Shown piece after piece: positions 1 to 5,757 of a stretch of 5,757 bases of DNA. Positions within the stretch are counted from its first letter, which is position 1; each line of letters begins with the position of its first letter. The stretch spans positions 1 to 5,757 of the forward strand of contig JAEZWR010000053.1 in the NCBI GenBank assembly GCA_023420115.1, written 5' to 3'. The translations under genes and the position numbers were made by a program. The notes beneath the pieces were generated by a model. The model saw only the letters and a program-made list of their open reading frames with translations. It made no database searches and was not told where the DNA came from. The stretch comes from Bacillota bacterium. GTDB lineage: Bacteria; Bacillota; Clostridia; Saccharofermentanales; Fastidiosipilaceae.

Positions 1-1
1 A

Positions 2-238
2 GCTTTGGTAGTTATTAAAGGAGAAGTTAAACGCAATGTGTTGACTTTGCCACTTTCTTGTTTAGCTGGCAGGGACAAAAAAGCTCTTATTTCCGTGAAA
101 GCTTCAGACGGTAGTTTCCAAGAAAAAACAGTAGAGTTAGGTGCTTCTGATGGTGCTATGATAGAAATCGTTAGTGGTATCAATGAAGGAGATGAAGTAA
201 GTACAATTCCTCCCAATATTGATCCTAGAGTCAAGTGA
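2..238 (+). CDS. HlyD/MacA-type periplasmic adaptor (membrane fusion) protein, C-terminal fragment
   Basis: This is the C-terminal 78 residues of a protein whose start lies before the window. The frame is open from base 2, and the TTG at 5 has no ribosome binding site, so it is not taken as a start. The visible part reads like the last beta-rich (membrane-proximal) domain of RND/MacA-type adaptors: a strand ending in VLTLPLSCL, a variable turn, then V-K-A-S-D-G, a T-V-E-L-G strand and the ending I-V-S-G-I-N-E-G-D-E-V, which matches the family pattern 'veItsGLkeGDkV'. Known members link an inner-membrane permease to the outside and are anchored by an N-terminal helix or lipid, neither of which can be seen here. 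The stop codon lies 11 nt before the ATPase gene, and the ATPase ribosome binding site overlaps it, so the two are almost certainly one operon. The family call rests on a short C-terminal piece plus its neighbours. Confidence 0.75.
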   Translation, partial: ALVVIKGEVKRNVLTLPLSCLAGRDKKALISVKASDGSFQEKTVELGASDGAMIEIVSGINEGDEVSTIPPNIDPRVK

Positions 239-249
239 GGCGGTAGCTT

Positions 250-957
250 ATGGCGGTTCTTTTAGAAGCAAAAAATATTGTTGCAACTGTACCCTTGGGA
301 GGAAAACGTTATCTGACCACAGTCGATAACTTTAGTTACAGCTTTGAGGAAGGATTCAGCTATTCAATTGTTGGGAAATCTGGCTCGGGAAAAACTAGTC
401 TTTTATCCATATTAGGCTTACTGAATAAATCCTACAAAGGTGAATTGATTTGGGGAAAGCAAGACGTAAGAAAACTTAATGATAGAGAAAAATCCAGGCT
501 TAGAGCTAAAGAGATTGGGTTCGTTTTTCAGAATTATTCACTGATTCCTCATCTGAAAGTTTGGGAGAATCTGGAAATTGTTTTGCGTTACGGTAATGAC
601 AAACGTTCAAAATCTGAACAATACCAGGCAATACTCGAGGCATTGAATTTGGTTGGGCTGGAGGGTAAAGAACGCCAGTATCCTCCCCATCTTTCTGGTG
701 GTGAGCAGCAACGTTGTGCTCTTGCTAGAGCATTAGTAAGTGAACCTAAAGTACTGATGTGTGATGAACCTACAGGGGCTCTGGACACGAAGACCGGGGA
801 GATGCTTATGGATTATCTTCTTAAAAAGGTTCGCGAAAAAAATTTAAGCTTAATTTTAGTAACACACGACAAAGATATTGCTAAAAGTTGCGATACTCAG
901 CTAGAGATACAGGAAGGGAGGCTTGTTGATGTTATTAGCCATTCTCAAAGACCTTAG
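250..957 (+). CDS. ABC transporter ATP-binding protein, LolD/MacB/FtsE-type
   Basis: This 235-residue ATPase is complete and of usual length for the family. It would hydrolyse ATP on the cytoplasmic face to drive the permease encoded next. All core motifs are present: Walker A GKSGSGKT (residues 42-49), Q-loop Gln94 in FVFQNYSLIP, ABC signature LSGGEQQ (148-154), Walker B VLMCDE (168-173) with catalytic Glu173, D-loop ALD (177-179) and H-loop His206 in LVTHD. The pattern 'Q-N-Y-S-L-I-P-H-L' followed by 'E-N-L' and 'C-D-E-P-T-G-A-L-D' is typical of the LolD/MacB/SalX group that pairs with FtsX-like permeases rather than with nutrient importers. The ATG at 250 has a GAGGCGG ribosome binding site at 237-243. 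The 3' end overlaps the permease gene. The substrate cannot be read from the ATPase, and the exact subfamily is uncertain. Confidence 0.95.
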   Translation: MAVLLEAKNIVATVPLGGKRYLTTVDNFSYSFEEGFSYSIVGKSGSGKTSLLSILGLLNKSYKGELIWGKQDVRKLNDREKSRLRAKEIGFVFQNYSLIPHLKVWENLEIVLRYGNDKRSKSEQYQAILEALNLVGLEGKERQYPPHLSGGEQQRCALARALVSEPKVLMCDEPTGALDTKTGEMLMDYLLKKVREKNLSLILVTHDKDIAKSCDTQLEIQEGRLVDVISHSQRP

Positions 958-2101
958 AATGTCCAAGCTAAAAACTTTCATCTCAGGTTTTTCTATGTTC
1001 GTAGGAATTATTGCTGTTATTGCTTCTGTTATGGTGGGCGTTTTAGGTCGAGAATACCTTGAAGCAGTAAACGCCAGAATTAGTGGTTGGGCACCTACCT
1101 ATAAAGTTACTCTGTCCCTGAATGGTTATAATCGGTATGAGCTTCTGAAATTACTCGACCTCCTCAAAGAGAATGAAGCAGTGGAATTTACGAATGCTAC
1201 TTCGGTTACTGTTGCAGGACTTTCTAGTAATGATTTAAATGCAGATAAATCAGCACTTTATTCTAAATTGATGCCAGTCGAGATTAAAGTAGTATCTGAC
1301 AATTATGATAAGATTTTTAATCTGGTTTCAAAAAAAGGTAGTTGGTTTAATTCAACTTATCAACTCTCTGCACTAGTAAACGAAGCAGCAGCTTCTTATT
1401 GGGGCTCAGATTACCTAGTATTTAATACTAAAAATTCTTTGTCATTGACTCCATTTAGAGTTAGAGGAATTGTCAGTGACGGAGGAACTGAGCCACATAT
1501 TTATGTCCGTGCCTCTGATCTTATGATGTTTGCTGATTCTTTATTTAGCCCCACTACTATTAGCCTGTATATGCACCCATCCACATCACTATCTAAAGAA
1601 AATATTCATTCCCGTTTTCAGGACTTAGTGACTGACACTGTGCGAGCTAAAGTAGATGAAGTTCAGCGTATTGATCAACAAGAGAGCTATCTCTCGGTTA
1701 TAAAAATGATTGAGTGGTCACTGATGTTAAGTGCTATTTTGCTTTTGTTTGTATCAATCCTTGGACAGATTAATATTGGATTAGCGTCACTGGAACAAAG
1801 AACGAAGGAGCTTTTAATTCGGAGGGCAATTGGAGCGTCCTCTAGGAAAATTTCTCTAGAAATTTTTCTTTCGGTTATCTTTGTTTCCGTATTCGTTTCA
1901 CTCATATCTATTGCTTTTTCAGCTTTGCTTCTAAGCGTGATACAGAGAGTAGTTTTAAATGATGGTGTTATTCGTCAGGTTAACTTCCCTGTAGAAGCAG
2001 CGGTCGTAGCAATTGTTGCGGCTATTATCACAGGCATTATTTCTGGCAGTATACCAGCTGTCAAAGCCGCTCGGCTTGAACCTGCGTTGGTATTAAGATA
2101 A
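929..2101 (+). CDS. FtsX/MacB-type ABC transporter permease
   Basis: This 390-residue integral membrane protein has the four-helix MacB/FtsX plan. Helix 1 lies near residues 17-39, followed by a large extracytoplasmic domain (about 40-258) of the MacB_PCD type. Helices 2 (about 264-286), 3 (about 312-336) and 4 (about 355-373) follow. Family hallmarks are the cytoplasmic coupling motif E294-L-L-I-R-R-A-I-G-A-S-S-R-K-I (294-308) and the C-terminal tail IPAVKAARLEPALVLR (375-390), matching the usual 'P-A-x-x-A-a-x-l-x-P-a-x-a-L-R'. The ATG at 929 is preferred over the TTGs at 923 and 926, because a GGGAGG at 916-921 stands 7 nt before it. The start lies 29 nt inside the ATPase gene, which suggests translational coupling. 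Such permeases do not carry substrate through a classical channel. They couple ATP hydrolysis to movement of the outer domain and adaptor. The substrate is unknown. Confidence 0.92.
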   Translation: MLLAILKDLRMSKLKTFISGFSMFVGIIAVIASVMVGVLGREYLEAVNARISGWAPTYKVTLSLNGYNRYELLKLLDLLKENEAVEFTNATSVTVAGLSSNDLNADKSALYSKLMPVEIKVVSDNYDKIFNLVSKKGSWFNSTYQLSALVNEAAASYWGSDYLVFNTKNSLSLTPFRVRGIVSDGGTEPHIYVRASDLMMFADSLFSPTTISLYMHPSTSLSKENIHSRFQDLVTDTVRAKVDEVQRIDQQESYLSVIKMIEWSLMLSAILLLFVSILGQINIGLASLEQRTKELLIRRAIGASSRKISLEIFLSVIFVSVFVSLISIAFSALLLSVIQRVVLNDGVIRQVNFPVEAAVVAIVAAIITGIISGSIPAVKAARLEPALVLR

Positions 2102-2132
2102 AAGAGTTAGCAGAGAAAGGGGATCTTTTCCT

Positions 2133-2693
2133 ATGAAGAAAAACTTCAAAACTGTTTTTGTCAGCCTCATTCTTCTATTTTCGCTTGTGCTTACATCTTG
2201 TAGGGCGGGTGTTACTAGGAATACAGATAAGTCTGATAGTGCACTCACTAACACCACAGATGGCTCCGAAAATGTAAAGGCTGATACTGGTAATATTAAT
2301 CCTAATCCAGCAACTATCACGGATTATGAAAGTATTAAACGAGAGTATCAAGAGTCAATAGAAAAACTTAATTGGCCAGATTCATTTACCTTACCAGAAG
2401 AATTAAATCTCGACCAAGATATCCAGTATCAATCGGGATACGGAGACACGATTGCTTCTAATTTGTGGCAGTATGCTTGGGAAAAAGAGTGGCTTGATAC
2501 ATATCAAACAGATGAAGAAAGGGCAAACAAGGCAATAGAAGAACTTGAAAAGGCCTTTGATATGGATTACTTAAGTCCACAGCGTGCTGACGACGCAACA
2601 CGAAGATTTTTAAGAGACTATATCGATAGAGCAAAATTGGGTGATCCCTCAGGCTTCCAACAGGATATTCTTGCTAATAATCCTTATGATTAA
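2133..2693 (+). CDS. Lipoprotein of unknown function, last gene of the ABC operon
   Basis: This 186-residue protein has a lipoprotein signal peptide: basic start MKKNFK, a hydrophobic stretch (7-20) and lipobox L20-T-S-C23. It should be cleaved before Cys23 and anchored by lipid to the outer face of the membrane. A polar, Ser/Thr/Asn/Asp-rich linker (24-62) follows. The folded part (about 63-186) is acidic and mainly helical, with clustered aromatics: W81-P, G102-Y-G104, then W112, W116 and W120 spaced four apart in WQYAWEKEWLDTY, and a last helix rich in Arg and Asp (151-168). I do not recognise a named domain. The ATG at 2133 has AAGGGG at 2117-2122, about 10 nt upstream. The gene starts 31 nt after the permease stop and ends just before a terminator, so it belongs to the same transcript. 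An accessory role, such as substrate capture or sensing for the transporter, is inferred only from this position. Confidence 0.88.
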   Translation: MKKNFKTVFVSLILLFSLVLTSCRAGVTRNTDKSDSALTNTTDGSENVKADTGNINPNPATITDYESIKREYQESIEKLNWPDSFTLPEELNLDQDIQYQSGYGDTIASNLWQYAWEKEWLDTYQTDEERANKAIEELEKAFDMDYLSPQRADDATRRFLRDYIDRAKLGDPSGFQQDILANNPYD

Positions 2694-2727
2694 TCTCTGT
2701 AGCGTAGCACATATGGGTGTGTAGAGC

Positions 2728-2760
2728 AAAAGCCTCGAATTAAATATCGAGGCTTTTAAT
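2728..2760 (+). terminator. Rho-independent terminator of the ABC/lipoprotein operon
   Basis: A perfect 11-bp stem, AAAAGCCTCGA at 2728-2738 with TCGAGGCTTTT at 2747-2757, encloses an 8-nt loop. It is followed by a T-rich stretch (TTTTAATTTT). It lies 34 nt after the lipoprotein stop codon and has the classic form of an intrinsic terminator. The A run before the stem would give a U-rich tail on the other strand too, but no intact minus-strand gene ends nearby. Confidence 0.92.
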
Positions 2761-3202
2761 TTTGAGTGCTTTAGATAGTTGAGTCATTGATTTTGCTTCT
2801 GGCGTTTTTTTTGTTAGTGGGATTGATGCTTGGGTTCTTAACAAGGGAAAATGGAGGTTATTATTTCAATTCTGTACGACGTATAATTGCATAAGCACTA
2901 GCTCGCTTAAGATTCTTGATGGGCTTTGGAGCTGCTTGGACATAAAAACCTACTATATTCTAGTGTTTAACTTATACAAGAAGCCCTTTAGCCAAAAATG
3001 GATTTCACTGAAGCTTCGCAGCAGAATTCAATTACATCAGCTTTAATTTTTCACCCGTCAGACGTTTTAACCCCAAGCTTTTGTTTTGTTTTTAAAAATT
3101 TCTGCAAGCAGGCTAGTACAGCAAGCATCAGTTAAACACAGACTTAAAATACCCGCTGCTTCTAAATATAGATTAAGAATAGCAAGCTAGGGACTATAAG
3201 AC
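2761..3202. other. Gene-free spacer with possible coding debris
   Basis: No intact gene is visible in these 442 bases, and stop codons are frequent in all six frames. The only protein-like run is on the minus strand at 2959-2861. It is 32 residues between two stops, ending in ASAYAIIRRTELK and then TAA, basic and with no start codon or ribosome binding site. The opposite strand of the same stretch also gives a short hydrophobic reading, so this is weak evidence. I saw no tRNA, no repeat array and no clear insertion-sequence ends. Most likely it is eroded DNA belonging to the same junction as the pseudogene to the right. Confidence 0.5.
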
Positions 3203-3531
3203 TCAGAATAGAAAAGGTTCAGAAAATAGCAGGAAAACAAAAAATGTACCGACCAGAATGAAAATTAACCAATGCCAGTTAATGCCATCCCTTTTTCGAA
3301 TATGTGTCGGAAAGGCCTCTTGAAGCTTATTCAAAGCTCTCTCTAATTTATTCCTCTTTTTAATTTGATAAAAAAGCTACTGCATCAAAGGTAATCGCCA
3401 ATTTTTTAGTAACTTGTATATGCGGGTTATATTCTCTATCTAGTAGGTAATCAAATGATCTTAATTAATAAATGAATCTAGACCATTCTTTTATACCCAG
3501 CTAAAGCTACAAACATCCTACTATCTTTCAC
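3203..3531 (-). pseudogene. Decayed gene for a small C-terminally membrane-anchored protein
   Basis: Three successive minus-strand pieces read like one broken protein of about 100-110 residues. Piece 1 (3531-3478) runs from a GTG or an internal ATG (3516) through MFVALAGYKRMV to a TAG. Piece 2 (3464-3360), in another frame, contains FDYLLDREYNPHIQVTKKLA and ends in a TAA. Piece 3 (3361-3203), in the third frame, contains LERALNKLQEAFPTHIRKRD, then a hydrophobic segment WLIFILVGTFFVFLLF, and ends in a TGA. The switch from piece 2 to piece 3 falls in A/T homopolymer runs near 3357-3376, a usual place for indels. An in-frame TAA lies just before piece 2. No ribosome binding site stands before the GTG or ATG. 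The mixed helical and basic region followed by a single membrane helix at the end suggests a tail-anchored protein. I do not recognise the family. The low complexity of frame-by-frame reading means piece 1 is the least certain and piece 3 the most convincing. Confidence 0.6.
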
Positions 3532-3646
3532 AATAAACTCAGTTTAATACTTGTCAGAGAAATCATTATCTATTATTTTCTGTGTTAATTAAATTCTCAT
3601 ACTTACTAATACTTAACAATAAGACCGTACAAACAGCAAATATTAC

Positions 3647-4939
3647 TCAGCTATCAAAGATTATTGTTCTATGTTCTTTTCTTGATCTTTCTGCCATAAA
3701 CACAGCCAAATGGCCTCTTATAGAATCATAAATATCAGTACATGATATAGATGGTTTCTTTCCATTTAGGATCTTCACAAAATCTTCTACGAGAAGAAGA
3801 TCGCCTCCACCATGACTTCCTGTCATGCCACTTTTATCCCCGTCTATATTAAGATCAAATTCTGTCTCCACATATCCTTTGGTATTGTTAGTCACGATTT
3901 TTCTCAAAACATATTTAGAATCATCGAAAACTCCTTTAATTTCACCTTTGGTACCTATTATATGTACATTGCGTTCTGCCTTAGAGGTACCTCCTATCAT
4001 ATTTAGTGTAGCCGTTGAACCATTAGAAAATTCTATAGCAACTGTTTGATGATCAACTACATTGTGATTATTCATCCACACACATTCACCATATGGTGAA
4101 TCTGTTTCCAACTTTTTCTGTTTATCTTGCAAGCTTACCTTTTTGTGTTCAGGAAAACAATCCCAAACATAGAATGACCATCTATCTGGATGATCAATAT
4201 AATGCTTCTTAGCAGAATATAAACACGAATCTTCTATCTTACAATCAACTAAACATTTCCTACCAGCTCCAACAGGAGTTTTTTCTTTGCAAAACTGAAA
4301 ATCTGACCCAAAACTAGATATACTTTTTAGTTCCATAGGACTATTCAACCACATAAGAAGATCCATATCATGGCACGACTTTGTAAGAAGCATCGGTCCA
4401 CCACAAACATCCTCATTATTCCACTTCCCTCTTAAATAAGATACTGCAAGATGATGGTATGAAACGTGCTCAGTCAATTGAATATTTATAATGTCACCTA
4501 TATCACCCTCAACTATGTGCTTCTTAATTGCTTGATAGAAAGGTGCGTACCTTAACACATGACAAATCAGTATTTTCCTCTTAGTTCTTTGTGCAGCTTC
4601 TCTTAATTTATTTAATTCAGCTTCGTTTAAAGCAAATGGTTTCTCAAGTAAGACATCATACCCTTTTTCCAAAAGAGGTATAGTTGTGTCTACATGATCT
4701 TTATCCATAGTTCCATTAATAATAGCATCAGCTAATTTATCTTTCTCAGCTAAATGAGATGCATCTCTAAATAACATATCATCATCCAAGCTATATTCAT
4801 CTTGTAATTGTTTTCTTCGAACTGGATCAGGATCAGCAACTCCAACTATTTTTAATTCATTAGGATGAGTTTTTGCATAGCTCGCATAAAGTTGAGCTCT
4901 ATGCCCTGCTCCAACAACAATACATGAAATTTGTCCCAT
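3647..4939 (-). CDS. Gfo/Idh/MocA-family NAD(P)-dependent oxidoreductase, cysteine-containing subfamily
   Basis: This is a complete 430-residue cytoplasmic enzyme. The N-terminal Rossmann fold (about 3-125) opens with CIVVGAGHRAQLY, the dinucleotide-binding loop being G10-A-G-H-R-A15. D36 at the end of the second strand suits binding of the NAD ribose. E99-K100-P101 is the family motif that carries the catalytic lysine. The C-terminal domain holds GGPMLLTKSCHDMDLLMWL (180-198), whose H190 and D193 fit the catalytic/substrate site. An inserted cysteine cluster follows (C217, C229, C233, C239, C261), then HGGGD (376-380) and AERSR (416-420) near the end. Family members oxidise or reduce sugars, inositols and related polyols. 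The substrate cannot be told from sequence. The ATG at 4939 is chosen because GGAGGTC at 4951-4945 stands 5 nt before it and the Rossmann strand starts there; an in-frame ATG at 4987 would add 16 residues with no ribosome binding site. It is divergent from a solute-binding lipoprotein gene, which suggests sugar catabolism. Confidence 0.93.
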   Translation of the reverse strand: MGQISCIVVGAGHRAQLYASYAKTHPNELKIVGVADPDPVRRKQLQDEYSLDDDMLFRDASHLAEKDKLADAIINGTMDKDHVDTTIPLLEKGYDVLLEKPFALNEAELNKLREAAQRTKRKILICHVLRYAPFYQAIKKHIVEGDIGDIINIQLTEHVSYHHLAVSYLRGKWNNEDVCGGPMLLTKSCHDMDLLMWLNSPMELKSISSFGSDFQFCKEKTPVGAGRKCLVDCKIEDSCLYSAKKHYIDHPDRWSFYVWDCFPEHKKVSLQDKQKKLETDSPYGECVWMNNHNVVDHQTVAIEFSNGSTATLNMIGGTSKAERNVHIIGTKGEIKGVFDDSKYVLRKIVTNNTKGYVETEFDLNIDGDKSGMTGSHGGGDLLLVEDFVKILNGKKPSISCTDIYDSIRGHLAVFMAERSRKEHRTIIFDS

Positions 4940-5370
4940 AATTTGACCTCCAACTATTATGCTACTTCTCTTAACTTTGTAAACCAATGTGATTTAAATA
5001 TATTTCTATTTCAACATTTTTACGATATATCTTTAATCTTCAACTTACAAAATAAATAACAATGACTATTTGCTAAATATAGTGATAATTTGGAACAACT
5101 AGTGCTGATTGTTGCTTTTTTACATAAATCACGATGATTTTTCTAACTCTTTATTGGTTGATTAGCACTACAAAATAGTTGATTTAGTAATTATTTCTGA
5201 TAATCTGTGATAAGAACATTCTTATCAAATTCCTGTATCTAAAATCAAATATCTTCAGTTTCTAATCACAATATCAACAATTAGTATTAATGATATTTGA
5301 TATATAAATATCTAGTTGAAGTTTTGAAAATAGAAGTACAGGAAAGTTTAGTTTATGCTTGGAGGAATTT
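4940..5370. promoter_or_regulatory. Divergent A+T-rich intergenic control region
   Basis: These 431 bases separate the oxidoreductase (minus) from the solute-binding lipoprotein gene (plus), so they must hold both promoters. No gene is visible. I could not choose a promoter with confidence: many TTGNNN and TATNNN hexamers occur because the region is so A+T-rich. One possible minus-strand pair is TTGTAA and TATCGT with a 17-bp gap, about 70 nt before the start codon. Several dyads are present. They are AAATCA-CGA-TGATTT at 5126-5140, the strong one at 5208-5227 (listed separately), ATCAAATATC at 5244-5253 with its exact inverse at 5292-5301, and GATATTT-7 nt-AAATATC at 5292-5312. The last lies about 60 nt before the plus-strand start codon, where an operator or promoter could be. 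I recognise no riboswitch. Confidence 0.6.
5208..5227. promoter_or_regulatory. Candidate operator: 9-bp perfect dyad
   Basis: TGATAAGAA and TTCTTATCA form a perfect 9-bp inverted repeat around a central CA. The hexamer TGATAA occurs again in direct orientation at 5198-5203, exactly 10 bp before the left arm, and again at 5083-5088 as GTGATAA. The 20-bp symmetric shape suits a dimeric regulator. It is about 145 nt upstream of the plus-strand gene and 270 nt upstream of the minus-strand gene, a position that fits an activator or a looping repressor better than simple promoter blocking. There is no T run after it, so it is not a terminator. The bound protein is unknown, as no regulator gene is in the window. 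Confidence 0.5.
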
Positions 5371-5757
5371 ATGAAAGCAAACAAAAAAATGGCAGCTTTG
5401 GCAATAAGCTTAAGCTTATCACTAGTATCACTATGTTCATGTGTACCTAAAGCAACCGATGGCGATGATAATAAATCTGCCAGTCAAATTAGCAATAGCT
5501 CTATTGATCAATCAGATTCAAATGTTACCAACGAGAGAATCAAAGTAAAAATATTTCGCCCCAAAGAAGCTCATGAATCATCTATGGATCAAATGGATGT
5601 ATTTAAGATATTAGGCGATAAATTCAATATGGACTTTGACTTTGATAATCCTCCTGAAGCTAACTCAACTGAAAGATTAAACTTAGTAATGATGGAAGCT
5701 GAACTTCCAGACATCATAATTAATCTTCCTATGACCGATCTACTTAAATATGGTGAA
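5371..5757 (+). CDS. Extracellular solute-binding lipoprotein of an ABC importer, N-terminal fragment
   Basis: The first 129 residues are visible and the gene runs off the window. The ATG at 5371 follows GGAGG at 5361-5365 by 5 nt. A lipoprotein signal peptide is clear: MKANKK, a hydrophobic stretch (8-20) and lipobox L21-C-S-C24, with an unusual Cys at the second position of the box. A Ser/Asn/Asp-rich linker (about 25-52) follows. The mature domain starts with the strand RIKVKIFRP, then a helix with 'M-D-V-F-K-I-L-G-D-K-F-N-M-D-F-D' and RLNLVMMEAELPDIII (about 100-115). This matches the N-lobe of sugar/oligosaccharide-binding proteins of the family-1 (LplA/YtcQ-like) type, where 'lnlmlasgdlPDii' is typical. 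It would capture a carbohydrate at the cell surface and pass it to a membrane permease, presumably encoded downstream. The ligand is unknown. The divergent oxidoreductase may act on the imported compound. Confidence 0.82.
   Translation, partial: MKANKKMAALAISLSLSLVSLCSCVPKATDGDDNKSASQISNSSIDQSDSNVTNERIKVKIFRPKEAHESSMDQMDVFKILGDKFNMDFDFDNPPEANSTERLNLVMMEAELPDIIINLPMTDLLKYGE

Noticed and set aside
588..788. Minus-strand open frame of 66 codons inside the ATPase gene
   Set aside because: It lies fully within a well-supported ABC ATPase gene, antisense to its signature and Walker B region, has no ribosome binding site, and its protein looks like no family.
1687..2320. Two minus-strand open frames (1687-1905 and 2093-2320) across the permease and lipoprotein genes
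   Set aside because: Both are antisense to convincing genes, and their sequences mirror the hydrophobic or signal-peptide codons of the real frames.
2761..3202. Insertion-sequence remnant in the spacer
   Set aside because: I could find neither a recognisable transposase motif nor paired terminal inverted repeats.
3599..3615. Short direct repeat ATACTTA-CTA-ATACTTA
   Set aside because: Only two 7-bp copies in A/T-rich DNA; too short to suggest a repeat array or a target-site duplication.
3812..4049. Overlapping plus-strand open frames inside the oxidoreductase gene
   Set aside because: They are antisense to the C-terminal half of a complete Gfo/Idh/MocA gene and overlap one another in different frames, so they are chance readings.
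4940..4987. N-terminal extension of the oxidoreductase by 16 residues
   Set aside because: The longer start has no ribosome binding site and the extension has no fold role, while GGAGGTC stands 5 nt before the ATG at 4939 where the Rossmann strand begins.
5102..5170. Imperfect inverted repeat AGTGCTGATT ... GATTAGCACT with a loop of about 50 nt
   Set aside because: The arms have two mismatches and a long loop, and the element has no terminator or insertion-sequence features.

Overview
The window is A+T-rich bacterial DNA that suggests a low-GC Gram-positive organism, most likely Bacillota of the clostridial type. The reasons are strong GGAGG-type ribosome binding sites, two proteins with lipoprotein signal peptides (lipobox ending in Cys), and a solute-binding lipoprotein start of a kind common in Bacillota. 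No gene here fixes the genus, and the lineage is an inference.

Left block (1-2757, + strand): the end of an operon for a MacA/MacB-like ABC system. In order it holds the C-terminus of an HlyD/MacA-type adaptor protein (cut by the window edge), a complete ABC ATPase of the LolD/MacB/FtsE type, a four-helix FtsX/MacB-type permease with a large extracytoplasmic domain, and a 186-residue lipoprotein of unknown function. A strong intrinsic terminator follows the lipoprotein gene. Spacing is tight, and the ATPase and permease genes overlap by 29 nt, so the genes are probably co-transcribed. The adaptor, ATPase and permease would form a transenvelope machine that exports a substrate or acts by mechanotransmission. 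The lipoprotein may be an accessory part on the outer face of the membrane.

Middle block (2758-3646): no intact gene. On the minus strand, 3203-3531 holds a decayed gene: three consecutive pieces of protein-like sequence in three different frames, ending in a clear C-terminal membrane anchor. A further weak remnant may lie at 2861-2959. This block separates two unrelated gene groups and looks like an eroded junction.

Right block (3647-5757): a divergent pair. On the minus strand is a complete Gfo/Idh/MocA-family NAD(P)-dependent oxidoreductase of a cysteine-containing subfamily. On the plus strand is the start of a lipoprotein that looks like a sugar/oligosaccharide ABC solute-binding protein, cut by the window edge. 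The 431-bp spacer between them is very A+T-rich and carries several inverted repeats. The best is a 9-bp dyad at 5208-5227, with an extra half-site one helical turn upstream. The arrangement suggests a carbohydrate uptake and catabolism locus under shared control. No RNA gene, CRISPR array or intact mobile element was seen.
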